Assembly: GCA_002771315.1 (NCBI GenBank)
Contig: PCSF01000036.1
Location: 1-17,086, forward strand
From: Desulfobacterales bacterium CG23_combo_of_CG06-09_8_20_14_all_52_9
GTDB lineage: Bacteria > Desulfobacterota > Desulfobacteria > Desulfobacterales > UBA2156
DNA: 17,086 bases
Direction of reading: 5' to 3'
Part shown: positions 7,259-14,381 of the stretch, one piece after another
How the letters are laid out: every line of letters starts with the position of its first letter
Position numbering within the stretch: position 1 is the stretch's first letter
Notes under the pieces: generated by a model
Database searches by the model: none
What the model was told of the DNA's origin: nothing
Seen by the model: only the letters and a program-made list of their open reading frames with translations
Translations under genes and position numbers: made by a program

Positions 7259-7286
7259 CTTATAGTTTGATAAGAGAGAAAGTCAA
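7259..7286 (-). promoter_or_regulatory. Putative sigma70 promoter for the aminotransferase-ClC unit
   Basis: TTGACT (7286-7281) and TATAAG (7264-7259) on the minus strand, 16 nt apart, each match consensus at five of six positions. The predicted start near 7251 leaves a leader of about 60 nt before the ATG at 7190. Confidence 0.6.
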
Positions 7287-7314
7287 GGAAAAACGGGAGG
7301 TAAGACGTAAGAAA

Positions 7315-7343
7315 AAACCCCGCCTGAAAACCAGGCGGGGTTT
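7315..7343 (-). terminator. Rho-independent terminator of the PxxKW gene
   Basis: AAACCCCGCCTG (7315-7326) pairs over 12 bp with CAGGCGGGGTTT (7332-7343) around a 5-nt loop. On the minus strand the stem runs into a T tract (six T, complement of 7312-7317). It begins about 20 bp after the PxxKW stop codon and separates that gene from the aminotransferase promoter. Confidence 0.9.
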
Positions 7344-7363
7344 ACCTTAAGATCGTAAAAAGG

Positions 7364-7654
7364 CTATTTTGCTGCGCGTTTGGATGCTTTGAGCGGATTC
7401 ACCTTGATCTTGGACTCCGGCGCGACAGCCTTCACCACGTGGCTGGCCAGGTTGCAATTTCCGGTTTTCCATTTCTGGGAAGGATCCGGATATGCCGTGC
7501 AATACCATTTAGAGGAAAATCCGATCTTGCGGTTGCACCCCTCACATTTCTCCACGATCCCATGGCAAATCCCGCCATTGAAAGAACACCCTTTCTTGCT
7601 CATAAACGGGCAGTCCTTTCCGTTTCGAACCGTTAAACAAACCAACTGAATCAC
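7364..7654 (-). CDS. PxxKW-family cysteine-rich protein
   Basis: A 96-residue protein with eight cysteines (6, 15, 23, 30, 37, 40, 52, 67), including CEGC (37-40), and the motif PSQKW at 58-62 that gives the PxxKW family its name. That family is known to me mainly from Desulfobacterota and has no established function; the cysteine pattern suggests metal binding. No signal peptide or membrane segment is visible, so it is probably cytoplasmic. The tail after residue 72 is basic and lysine-rich. The start is the GTG at 7654, chosen because the family begins just before the first Cys and GAGG/GGGG lies upstream; the next Met (18) would remove two cysteines. It is a single-gene unit with its own promoter (7747-7775), a leader hairpin and a strong terminator. 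Confidence 0.85.
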   Translation of the reverse strand: MIQLVCLTVRNGKDCPFMSKKGCSFNGGICHGIVEKCEGCNRKIGFSSKWYCTAYPDPSQKWKTGNCNLASHVVKAVAPESKIKVNPLKASKRAAK

Positions 7655-7697
7655 CCCCTTTCCTCTTTACTATTGATGAAAAACCCTCAATAAAAAA

Positions 7698-7717
7698 CCG
7701 GGCGGTACTGATCCCGG
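7698..7717 (-). terminator. Terminator-like hairpin in the leader of the PxxKW gene (possible attenuator)
   Basis: On the minus strand CCGGG (7717-7713) pairs with CCCGG (7702-7698) over 5 bp around a 10-nt loop, plus one possible G-U pair, and is followed at once by six T. It lies between the predicted start (about 7740) and the GTG at 7654, where it could stop transcription early. The stem is short, so the function is uncertain. Confidence 0.4.
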
Positions 7718-7746
7718 CGTATGACCCTTTTTTATTAAAGATGATT

Positions 7747-7775
7747 AAAATAATTTCTTATCTGCCGCATGTCAA
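7747..7775 (-). promoter_or_regulatory. Strong sigma70 promoter of the PxxKW gene
   Basis: TTGACA (7775-7770), a perfect -35, and TATTTT (7752-7747), four of six for the -10, lie on the minus strand at the ideal 17-nt spacing. The predicted start near 7740 gives a leader of about 85 nt. Confidence 0.7.
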
Positions 7776-7828
7776 GACATTTTTCATAATTGGCGAATTG
7801 TAATGAAATCGTAAAAACTCAAAATTAG

Positions 7829-8005
7829 GATGGCAAAGTAAAAAGCTTCAGATGCAAGGCGCGCAAATCCTGAAAATGAGGCGTACATATGGGTACGCCG
7901 TAATGATTTACCCGGTTGAATCCTGCGAAGCAGGGCCGCAAAGCGGCATTCAACCGGGTAGGGGATGCAGTGTAACGCAGCAGATGGACTTTTTACGAAG
8001 CCATC
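7829..8005. repeat. 177-nt structured palindromic repeat (copy B)
   Basis: The ends pair: GATGGC (7829-7834) with GCCATC (8000-8005), a 3x3 internal loop, then GTAAAAAG (7838-7845) with CTTTTTAC (7989-7996), 8 bp perfect. Inside, GGCGTAC (7880-7886) and GTACGCC (7893-7899) form a 7-bp hairpin, followed by the 52-nt T-shaped palindrome. CAGATGCAAGGCG (7849-7861) and AACGCAGCAGATG (7974-7986) are identical to blocks in copy A, in the same order and orientation. From memory, similar intergenic repeats are frequent in Desulfobacterales, but I cannot count copies here. It fills most of the gap between the divergent PxxKW and kdsD genes. Confidence 0.65.
7909..7960. repeat. Perfect T-shaped (three-arm) palindrome nested in copy B
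   Basis: The outer arm TACCCGGTTGAAT (7909-7921) is perfectly complementary to ATTCAACCGGGTA (7948-7960), 13 bp. Between them lie two perfect 5-bp hairpins with no spare bases: CCTGC-GAA-GCAGG (7922-7934) and GCCGC-AAA-GCGGC (7935-7947). The order A-B-B'-C-C'-A' is a three-way junction using all 52 nt. Copy A has nothing of this form at the equivalent place, so it looks inserted. Confidence 0.8.
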
Positions 8006-8013
8006 AATTGTTA

Positions 8014-8042
8014 TTGATCTATCTGGGCATATGCGGTAAGGT
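8014..8042 (+). promoter_or_regulatory. Weak candidate promoter of kdsD-pfk
   Basis: TTGATC (8014-8019) and TAAGGT (8037-8042), 17 nt apart, lie between copy B and the kdsD ATG at 8079. Both boxes match consensus only partly, so this is a tentative call. Confidence 0.25.
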
Positions 8043-8078
8043 ATCCAAAATTAAAATTGTTCAGGTTCACCCAAAAAT

Positions 8079-9095
8079 ATGAAATCACCTTTGACTCGAA
8101 AAAATTCTTCAGCCCTCCTTATTGAACAGGCAAAAGAAGTTCTTAAGATTGAAGCGGAGGGTATTTTAAGCCTTACCGAAAGGATTGATGATCGGTTTGC
8201 GGAGATGGTGAATGCGATCTTTCAGTGCTCCGGCAGGCTCATCGTTTCGGGAATCGGTAAATCAGGCACCGTCGGCCGAAAAATCGTGGGAACACTCAAC
8301 AGCACCGGCACCCGTGCCCTCTTTTTGCACCCAGTGGAAGCCATGCATGGAGACCTGGGCATGGTGAGTAAGGATGATATTTTTTTGGCCCTTTCCAATA
8401 GCGGGGAGACGGATGAACTCAATATCCTGATCCCCAGCATCCGAAAGATCGGATGCAAAATCATTACCATGACCGGAAATATTGATTCCACGATGGCTAA
8501 AAACAGTGACATCGTCATCGACGTCGGTGTACCCAGGGAAGCCTGTCCTATGGGTCTGGCCCCCACGGCCAGCACCACAGCCCTGCTGGCCGCCGGAGAC
8601 GCCTTGGCCGTGGTCCTGATCAACAAGAAGCGATTTAAATCCAGCGACTTTGCCCGCATTCACCCGGGGGGTAAACTCGGCCAAAGGCTGGCCTGCAATG
8701 TGAGACAATTCATGCTCACAGGGGACTCGATCCCCTGTGTGACCATGGGGGTGACCATGAAAACGGCCATCGATGAGATCAACCGTCTCCAGCTCGGTGT
8801 CGCCCTGGTGGTGCAATCCGACGGGAAAACGCTGGCCGGGATCATCACAGACGGAGATATTCGGCGCCGGATCGCAAGGGAGGATCGACTTCTGGAGCTT
8901 CCCGTGGAAGCGGTCATGACCCAGAACCCCCGCACCGTCGATCCCGAATCCCCGGCCTATAGCGCCTTGAATTTGATGGAAAAACACCAGATCACCGTCC
9001 TTCCCGTTGTCGACTCGAAAGATCGGATTTTTGGAATCCTGCACCTCCACGATATCCTGGGTAAGGGTGCCTTTAAATTCAACGACGTCCAATGA
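8079..9095 (+). CDS. kdsD: Arabinose-5-phosphate isomerase KdsD/KpsF
   Basis: Converts ribulose 5-phosphate to arabinose 5-phosphate, the first committed step to Kdo in LPS. The protein has 338 residues: a SIS sugar-isomerase domain (about 35-190) and two CBS domains (about 210-275 and 277-335). Residues matching the catalytic set described for E. coli KdsD are Lys61 (GIGKSG), Glu110 (SNSGET), Glu154 (PREACP) and His195 (RIHPGGKLG). The length is standard. The ribosome site before ATG 8079 is weak, but no better start exists. The stop overlaps the phosphofructokinase start as ATGA, so the two are translationally coupled. Its product feeds the pathway whose later step is WaaA (14382-15761). 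Confidence 0.95.
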   Translation: MKSPLTRKNSSALLIEQAKEVLKIEAEGILSLTERIDDRFAEMVNAIFQCSGRLIVSGIGKSGTVGRKIVGTLNSTGTRALFLHPVEAMHGDLGMVSKDDIFLALSNSGETDELNILIPSIRKIGCKIITMTGNIDSTMAKNSDIVIDVGVPREACPMGLAPTASTTALLAAGDALAVVLINKKRFKSSDFARIHPGGKLGQRLACNVRQFMLTGDSIPCVTMGVTMKTAIDEINRLQLGVALVVQSDGKTLAGIITDGDIRRRIAREDRLLELPVEAVMTQNPRTVDPESPAYSALNLMEKHQITVLPVVDSKDRIFGILHLHDILGKGAFKFNDVQ

Positions 9096-10447
9096 ACGAA
9101 AAAGAGAACAACTGCCTCGAAAATCTCGACGAGTACCCGGAAACGGCCATTCCTTTTTTGGGTCCTTGCCGGATCCCTTCTCCCATACACCGGATGAAAA
9201 GAGAACATTTCAGGGAATGTTTCGTCACGGATTACGACCGGGTCCTCCTCGACGTCAGTCTAATCCGCGTGGAGACCTTAATCAAAAAAGGAGAGCCCCT
9301 GGCCGCCTTCGAAATGGCTGGTCCGCGTGGGCAGATCTATTTCGACCCATCCAAGCTCAAATGTGCCCTGGTGACTTGCGGCGGACTCTGCCCCGGACTC
9401 AATGATGTTATTCGGTCCATCGTCCTGGAACTGTATCACGGGTATGGCGTGCACAACATCTTCGGCATCCGATACGGATTGCGGGGCTTCATCTCCTGCT
9501 ACGGTCACGACCTGATCCATCTGAATCCTGAGGCCGTAAGGCGTATCCTGGGCACCGGGGGTTCGATTTTGGGCTCATCCCGAGGTCCCCAGCCCATTGA
9601 CGAAATCGTAGACTGCCTGGAGCGTCTGAACATCGGGATCCTTTTTATGATCGGCGGAGACGGAACACTGCTGGCCGCCGCAAAGATTGCGGATACCATT
9701 GCCGCAAGAGGACTGAAGATCGCTGTCGTGGGAATCCCCAAGACCATCGACAATGATATCTTTCTCGTCTCCCGTTCCTTCGGCTTCGACACCGCCGTGG
9801 ATGTGGCCACTCAAGCAATTCGCGGCGCCCATAAGGAATCGGAAGGGTATCCCAACGGGATCGGCCTCATCAAGCTGATGGGCCGCTATTCCGGTTTTAT
9901 CGCGGCCACAGCCACCCTGGCCCAGCAGGAAGTCAACTTCGCCCTCATTCCGGAAGTGGACTTCGACCTGGAAGGCCGCAACGGACTCCTCCAATCGCTG
10001 GAAGCCCGCCTGAACTTACGAGGCCATGCGGTGATCGTAGTCGCCGAAGGGGCCGGCCAGAAATTTTTCAAAGACACTCAAAAAGACCGGGATGCTTCCG
10101 GAAACATCAAGTTGAAGGATATCGGGCTGTTCTTGAAAGAAAAGATTTCGGAGCATTTTGTTTCCAGAGGAATCGATATTTCGCTAAAATATATCGACCC
10201 CAGCTATATGATCCGCAGCCTTCCGCCAAACACCAACGATCGGATTTTTTGCAGCGCACTGGCACGAAATGCCGTCCACGCAGGGATATCCGGAAAAACC
10301 CGAATGATGGTGGGGTATTGGAATGATCGGTTTGTCAACATTCCCATGAAAGCATCGGCAGGACGGCGAAAGCAGGTTAATCCCCGAGGAGGGCTCTGGC
10401 AAAATGTCCTAGATGTCACCGGCCAGGGGTCCCTCAAAAATCGTTGA
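9092..10447 (+). CDS. 6-phosphofructokinase, plant/trypanosomatid-like ATP-type group
   Basis: Phosphorylates fructose 6-phosphate in glycolysis. The 451-residue protein is longer than the 320-residue E. coli PfkA and has an N-terminal extension of about 85 residues before CGGLCPGLN (96-104). The phosphate-donor loop is GGDGT (188-192); Gly in the fourth position is typical of ATP users, while pyrophosphate users have GGDDS. PKTIDND (216-222) carries the Lys seen in the pyrophosphate and plant-like groups rather than PGTIDND. LMGRYSGF (262-269) binds the sugar phosphate. I therefore predict ATP dependence with no allosteric control of the PfkA kind. It starts inside the end of kdsD (4-bp overlap). 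Donor choice from one residue is an inference and exceptions exist. Confidence 0.88.
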   Translation: MNEKENNCLENLDEYPETAIPFLGPCRIPSPIHRMKREHFRECFVTDYDRVLLDVSLIRVETLIKKGEPLAAFEMAGPRGQIYFDPSKLKCALVTCGGLCPGLNDVIRSIVLELYHGYGVHNIFGIRYGLRGFISCYGHDLIHLNPEAVRRILGTGGSILGSSRGPQPIDEIVDCLERLNIGILFMIGGDGTLLAAAKIADTIAARGLKIAVVGIPKTIDNDIFLVSRSFGFDTAVDVATQAIRGAHKESEGYPNGIGLIKLMGRYSGFIAATATLAQQEVNFALIPEVDFDLEGRNGLLQSLEARLNLRGHAVIVVAEGAGQKFFKDTQKDRDASGNIKLKDIGLFLKEKISEHFVSRGIDISLKYIDPSYMIRSLPPNTNDRIFCSALARNAVHAGISGKTRMMVGYWNDRFVNIPMKASAGRRKQVNPRGGLWQNVLDVTGQGSLKNR

Positions 10448-10465
10448 GGCATTTCAATAAGCTTG

Positions 10466-10482
10466 ATATCATTTGATGATAT
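10466..10482. promoter_or_regulatory. Operator-like 7-bp inverted repeat
   Basis: ATATCAT (10466-10472) and ATGATAT (10476-10482) are perfect inverted repeats separated by TTG, in the 82-bp gap before the small membrane protein gene. No clear promoter boxes surround it, and no T tract follows, so a regulator site is only one possibility. Confidence 0.25.
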
Positions 10483-10529
10483 AGTGGTGCTAACAGCCGT
10501 GAACAGTTGATTTAAGAGGATAAAAAACG

Positions 10530-10922
10530 ATGTTAAAAAAACTCAAATGGATAAAGTATCTGCCTCTGGTCTTATTACTAGTCATTTTCTGGTCACTATT
10601 AAGAGTCAACAATGTGGTGAACTTTTCCGGAGGAATCGCGGCTTCGATACTCACTTTGGTTTGCTTTGTGGTTATCGCCATTGAATTTGCAAAGAGCGGA
10701 GATATTAGTCTTGGTTTTTTCATTTGGGAAGTCATAACCTCTGTAGCAGCCACCATCGTGGGAACTGCAACCTTTACCTTAATATTTTCCCAAAATAGCA
10801 GTTTTTACCTGCAGGATGTTTTTATGGGTCTTCTGATCTTATTTGACGCTGTATTCAGTGTCATAAACTCATTCAGGACCGCCTTAAGGAACTGGGCAGC
10901 CTCGATAGGCCCTACGGCATGA
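10530..10922 (+). CDS. Small four-helix membrane protein, function unknown
   Basis: A 130-residue protein I do not recognise. It has a basic N-terminus (MLKKLKWIK) and four hydrophobic stretches, about 10-27, 33-53, 61-86 and 93-113, so it is very likely an inner-membrane protein. AGAGGA lies 9 nt upstream of the ATG. Between the second and third helices is a short polar loop (AKSGDISLG). No cysteines or obvious catalytic motifs are present. It lies 82 bp after the phosphofructokinase and 121 bp before the exported protein gene, so an operon with either is possible but not shown. The DNA is noticeably richer in A+T than its kdsD-pfk neighbours, which may reflect membrane-protein codons or later acquisition. 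Confidence 0.7.
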   Translation: MLKKLKWIKYLPLVLLLVIFWSLLRVNNVVNFSGGIAASILTLVCFVVIAIEFAKSGDISLGFFIWEVITSVAATIVGTATFTLIFSQNSSFYLQDVFMGLLILFDAVFSVINSFRTALRNWAASIGPTA

Positions 10923-11043
10923 CATCATTTGAGATAGTCAGGGGCGTGCGTATTGAGTGTTGATAGTCCGGATCGGACTGTAGCGCGTTGCTAAAGTCAA
11001 AAGGATCCGTTTTTGTGCATACATTATCAGCAAGGAGATTCAA

Positions 11044-12120
11044 ATGAAAAAATGGATTTGCGTTCTGTTAGTTGCACTGTTCGGGATCGCTCTGCCGGCT
11101 ATCGCCGCGGATCCTGCTAAGTCTCCAACCATTCAAGGAAAGATCAAGATCAAGTACAACACTCGGACCCAAATCGATGACGCCGGCACCCCAAAAGTCG
11201 GGGTAAAAGATGTTTACACCATTGACATGGCTGTTACCGATACTTTGCTGTACCAGGGTTCCGTGGAATTTCTCCCGCTTATCCCGGGGACGCTGTCGGC
11301 GAAGCAGCCGGCAACTCTTACCTACAATCTAAATATGCTGGTGCGTAACCCTGCGAATCTTAGCGAAACCCGCTCCATAGGGAAGTTGGTCGGCGGAGTT
11401 CCTATTACCGCCAAAGGAGTTTACGAGTATGAATCCGGCACGTTAAGGACGGCTGTTGAATCCATGGGTAAATCGGTTGGTTTTTCCAGTTCTTTTAAAG
11501 GAACTGCCGAAGGGCGTCCTCTGGGTGAAGCCGGATTACTCGAGCGGGCCAAGAATAAACTTCAGACCATCAAAAAACAAGTCAAGGGAAAAACAATCAC
11601 CCTGACTTTGACCAACTATGATTTAATGACTTATAATAGTTTGATACTTGCAGCCGGTCCTTTGAAGAGCTATCCCGATACGACCGTGAACGGACAAATG
11701 TTTTATGATCCGGAACGCGGTGTGTGGTTCTTTAACGGCGTGACTTTGGCCTACGCTGTTGAAGGCAAGAATATCACGGACAAACTTTCCGGTAACATCC
11801 GATGGGTGGAAGACCCTCAAAGAAAAACAAACGGCCTTGGAGAGTATCAATTTGACGTCAGATTCAACGAACCGGAAGTGAAGACAACTGAATCAGAGGT
11901 TTTTGCTCCGGCAGAAGACGAGGCCGCATTCTTCTCCACTGATGCGAGTTTGACATGCCTGACCGGTACCGCTAAGTATAAAGACACGATGCTCCGAGAC
12001 ACGGTATCTGCTTCCGAAATCGATATTTCTCTCGTCGGCAACAATCTCAACAAGCAACAAGTTGTCAATGCTTTCAAGCTGATTTGGCTGGTAAATATTG
12101 TGCCGATGAACGCGGAGTAA
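11044..12120 (+). CDS. Exported protein of unknown function
   Basis: A 358-residue protein with a classic Sec signal peptide: MKK, a hydrophobic core (5-18), and PAIAA with likely cleavage after Ala21 or Ala22. There is no lipobox Cys, so it should be free in the periplasm or secreted. The mature part is rich in Thr, Val and alternating hydrophobic residues with no further membrane helix, suggesting beta structure; a KNKLQTIKKQVKGK segment (about 171-184) is basic. Only one Cys (in DASLTCLTG) remains after export. AAGGAG sits 6 nt upstream of ATG 11044, the best ribosome site in this part of the window. I do not recognise the family. Neighbours give no functional hint. Confidence 0.8.
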   Translation: MKKWICVLLVALFGIALPAIAADPAKSPTIQGKIKIKYNTRTQIDDAGTPKVGVKDVYTIDMAVTDTLLYQGSVEFLPLIPGTLSAKQPATLTYNLNMLVRNPANLSETRSIGKLVGGVPITAKGVYEYESGTLRTAVESMGKSVGFSSSFKGTAEGRPLGEAGLLERAKNKLQTIKKQVKGKTITLTLTNYDLMTYNSLILAAGPLKSYPDTTVNGQMFYDPERGVWFFNGVTLAYAVEGKNITDKLSGNIRWVEDPQRKTNGLGEYQFDVRFNEPEVKTTESEVFAPAEDEAAFFSTDASLTCLTGTAKYKDTMLRDTVSASEIDISLVGNNLNKQQVVNAFKLIWLVNIVPMNAE

Positions 12121-12457
12121 TCCGTTTCATTACAAAGACCCATCAGGTATTTTTGAGGTTTTTTAGGAGAGGCTCTTAACTTAGTGTTTATGTGGAAGGG
12201 CGGAGTCTCTCCAAAAATCGACCGGGTCGGCATGCCTCTTTACATTCACTTTCATACTCCCTCTCCCTTAGAATATAGCAGCTTATATGCACCTTAACCC
12301 CCTGCCTGATAGAGGCAAGCATTTTCTAAAACCCAGCGAGACATATCCGGGGAAAAAGCTCTGTCTCCGAGAATCCGGGTAAACAAGAGGAACCTCCAAT
12401 AACCTTCAACATCAGGTTGTTTGTGAAAAAGCGAATCTTGAACAAGGGGTCGAAGGT
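12121..12457. other. 337-bp gap before the GNAT-like gene with one 10-bp stem-loop
   Basis: GGAGAGGCTC (12166-12175) pairs with GAGTCTCTCC (12203-12212) over 10 bp with one G-U and a 27-nt loop. No T tract follows on either strand, so it is not a standard terminator. A small TGCCT/AGGCA hairpin lies at 12303-12317. No convincing gene, promoter or riboswitch was seen in the rest. Confidence 0.4.
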
Positions 12458-13492
12458 ATGAATGACGATACAACCGATAAGTATGATATCGAACCCGGCC
12501 AGGATTGGGAAGTGGGCCTCTTCCGTCCGGAGGATGCCAAAGGCGTTGTGCACATCTTTCGCTCGGTTTACGGAGATGGGTATCCCGTCAGGACCTATGT
12601 TGATTCACAACTGTTGACCAAAGAGAATGCCGCCCGCACGATCATATCGAGTGTGGCCAGGACCCCGCGAGGGGACGTGGTCGGCCACAACGCCCTGTTC
12701 AACAGCGCCGCACACCCGGGGACTTATGAGGTCGGGGCAGGGGCGGTGCATACGGCCTACCGCGGAGGAAAAGGGATTTTCACACGGATGGTGAACCACG
12801 GCCTGGAAGTGGCCGCAACTTTTCCCCAAGTAAACGCCGTATTTGGCGAACCGGTCTGCAACCATGTTTTCAGCCAAAAACTGGTGGACAAGGCGGGCTT
12901 TGTTCTTCGGGCATTGGAGGTGGACCTGATGCCTGCTAAAGCTTATGAAAAAGAGGCCAGCGCCCAAGGCCGTGTGGCAGCTTTTCTAGCCTTTAGGACA
13001 TATCGGACCAGGCCCCACACGATCTATCTGCCGGCTGTATATTTAGATATTCTCCGTTTCCTCTATGACAACCTGGACGATGACCGGGATTTCCGTATGT
13101 CCGAAGATGTAGTCCCTCCCGGTACCGTTTCCGATATCAGGCCTCGGGTATTCGACTTTGCTGGTGTGGCAAAGGTTGCGGTCCATAAACCAGGGGTGGA
13201 TTTTTCATCCAAGATAGACGGTTTGGAAAGGGAACTCAGGGAAAGACACGTTCAGGTGATCCAGATATGGCTGAACCTGGCATGTCCCTGGGTGGGAGAA
13301 TCGGCCGAAACCTTAAAAAGGCGCGGCTATTTCCTCGGAGGCGCGCTTCCCCGCTGGTTTGACAGCGATGGTCTCTTGATGCAAAAAATTCTCAAGAGGC
13401 CGAACTGGGAACAAATCTGCTTATATGGTGACCGTGCCGCGGAGATCCTGAAACAGGTTCGCGCAGACTGGGAACGCAGTATCCAGGAGTAA
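12458..13492 (+). CDS. GNAT-like acyltransferase with extra C-terminal domain
   Basis: A 344-residue protein. Residues about 17-160 look like a GNAT acetyltransferase: LFRPEDAKGVVHIF at the start and an acetyl-CoA-loop-like YRGGKGIFTRM (101-111) at the expected place, followed by NHVFSQKLVDKAGF, typical of the last strands. The second half (about 200-344) may be a degenerate second GNAT fold: it has a strand-rich HVQVIQIWLNL segment and ends ETLKRRGYFLGGALP then DGLLMQKI, which resembles the closing part of GNAT proteins. The substrate is unknown. The ribosome site GAAGG is close to the ATG. It is a single plus-strand gene ending 8 bp before the convergent VIT gene. The GNAT call for the first half is fairly safe; the second-domain idea is inference. 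Confidence 0.75.
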   Translation: MNDDTTDKYDIEPGQDWEVGLFRPEDAKGVVHIFRSVYGDGYPVRTYVDSQLLTKENAARTIISSVARTPRGDVVGHNALFNSAAHPGTYEVGAGAVHTAYRGGKGIFTRMVNHGLEVAATFPQVNAVFGEPVCNHVFSQKLVDKAGFVLRALEVDLMPAKAYEKEASAQGRVAAFLAFRTYRTRPHTIYLPAVYLDILRFLYDNLDDDRDFRMSEDVVPPGTVSDIRPRVFDFAGVAKVAVHKPGVDFSSKIDGLERELRERHVQVIQIWLNLACPWVGESAETLKRRGYFLGGALPRWFDSDGLLMQKILKRPNWEQICLYGDRAAEILKQVRADWERSIQE

Positions 13493-13500
13493 TATAATGG

Positions 13501-13995
13501 CTACGACCCGTTATTGATATGATTGCACAGGCTTTGTATCCAGTCCCCTGCCCAGTGAGTGAGCAGAATCACTATGGCACCGATAACCAGGTGTTCGCCG
13601 ACAATTTTCCAGGGCGGCTCATTCTGTGATTTGGCGATTCTGTAACTTAAAATCGTGAGAATCAGCAGACCCCAAACCAAGCTGATGACAATGGCTTTAG
13701 AAAGGGGAAAAAAGAACACCGGGACAACAAAAGTCATGGCGAATAAAAATTTCGCCAAAAAAGTCGCCACGGTGGCCGCCCAGACCTGACCATGGGTATG
13801 CATGTTCTCCGCTTCTTCCGAAACGTGGATTCCCAAAGCATCTGAAAAAGCGTCGGCGATGGCAATCGTTAAGATGCCGGCTAAAACTACGACCTTGGAG
13901 TGGGTTCCGGAGTGCAGCCCCACCATCAGGCCGAGGGTGGTGATGACCGCCGACGTCAGTCCGAATGTAATTTCCTTTCGTAATGAATCCTTCAT
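13501..13995 (-). CDS. VIT1/CCC1-family membrane protein
   Basis: A 164-residue protein with about five hydrophobic segments, of the VIT/CCC1 type, whose known members carry iron or manganese out of the cytosol. The N-terminal part has KEITFGLTSAVITTLGLMVG, then LTIAIADAFSDALGIHVSEEAE (in about residues 41-62), the conserved second-helix motif with its acidic residues before the metal-binding loop. The protein is shorter than typical VIT1 (about 230-250) because the cytoplasmic metal-binding domain between helices is very short, so metal transport is not certain. It is the last gene in the minus-strand run, 45 bp after the DUF4405-like gene. The ribosome site is weak. It converges on the GNAT-like gene with 8 bp between stop codons and no obvious terminator. 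Confidence 0.75.
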   Translation of the reverse strand: MKDSLRKEITFGLTSAVITTLGLMVGLHSGTHSKVVVLAGILTIAIADAFSDALGIHVSEEAENMHTHGQVWAATVATFLAKFLFAMTFVVPVFFFPLSKAIVISLVWGLLILTILSYRIAKSQNEPPWKIVGEHLVIGAIVILLTHWAGDWIQSLCNHINNGS

Positions 13996-14040
13996 GGTGT
14001 TTTTCTGGCCTATAAAACCTGCTGCTGTAAGGGATTTCGG

Positions 14041-14331
14041 TTAAAACGGTGCCTTTTCATCCAATTTTTTTTCCTTGTTGAGGTGGGACCTGATGTATGG
14101 CCAATGTAGAAAAAGATGGATCCCGATGACGAAAATAAATGCCAGGGCCGCCCACTCATGGACTCCTATCAGGAAATGCCTCAAAGAAAAGAGAAACCCT
14201 CCTTCCCCCCGAAACCCCCTCGGAAGCACGAAGGTGTTGATCAGGCCGCTGGTTGCTAAAATTGAAAACAGAACGAAAGATACAATGTTGACCTGCCAAA
14301 GTTTTGCGGTCTTTGTTTTCAAATTTCCCAT
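14041..14331 (-). CDS. DUF4405-like small membrane protein (cytochrome-b-like)
   Basis: A 96-residue protein with two hydrophobic segments (about 15-30 and 50-70) and several histidines in and near the second one (FSLRHFLIGVHEWAAL and IGIHLFLHWPYI). This pattern is that of DUF4405 proteins, whose His residues are thought to bind heme as in small cytochrome b subunits. The ATG at 14331 is chosen: AGGGG and AAGAGA precede it and the protein then begins like relatives. A longer reading from 14385 overlaps the waaA stop as ATGA and would add 18 basic residues, so coupling to waaA is possible. It lies between waaA and the VIT gene on the same strand. Electron-transfer function is inferred only. 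Confidence 0.7.
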   Translation of the reverse strand: MGNLKTKTAKLWQVNIVSFVLFSILATSGLINTFVLPRGFRGEGGFLFSLRHFLIGVHEWAALAFIFVIGIHLFLHWPYIRSHLNKEKKLDEKAPF

Positions 14332-14381
14332 TCTCTTTGACCCCTTTCCTTTGAACCGACACGGAATCGGTTTCAGACCGT

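Noticed and set aside
7909..7960. tRNA-like cloverleaf
   Set aside because: Only three arms, 3-nt loops, no anticodon loop, no T-loop or CCA; it is a palindrome, not a tRNA.
7852..8082. 76-residue plus-strand frame upstream of kdsD
   Set aside because: It runs through copy B and the T-shaped palindrome; the composition is explained by the repeat.
12190..12297. 35-residue frame beginning MWKGG in the gap before the GNAT-like gene
   Set aside because: No well-placed ribosome site, it overlaps the stem-loop, and it looks like no known family; probably chance.
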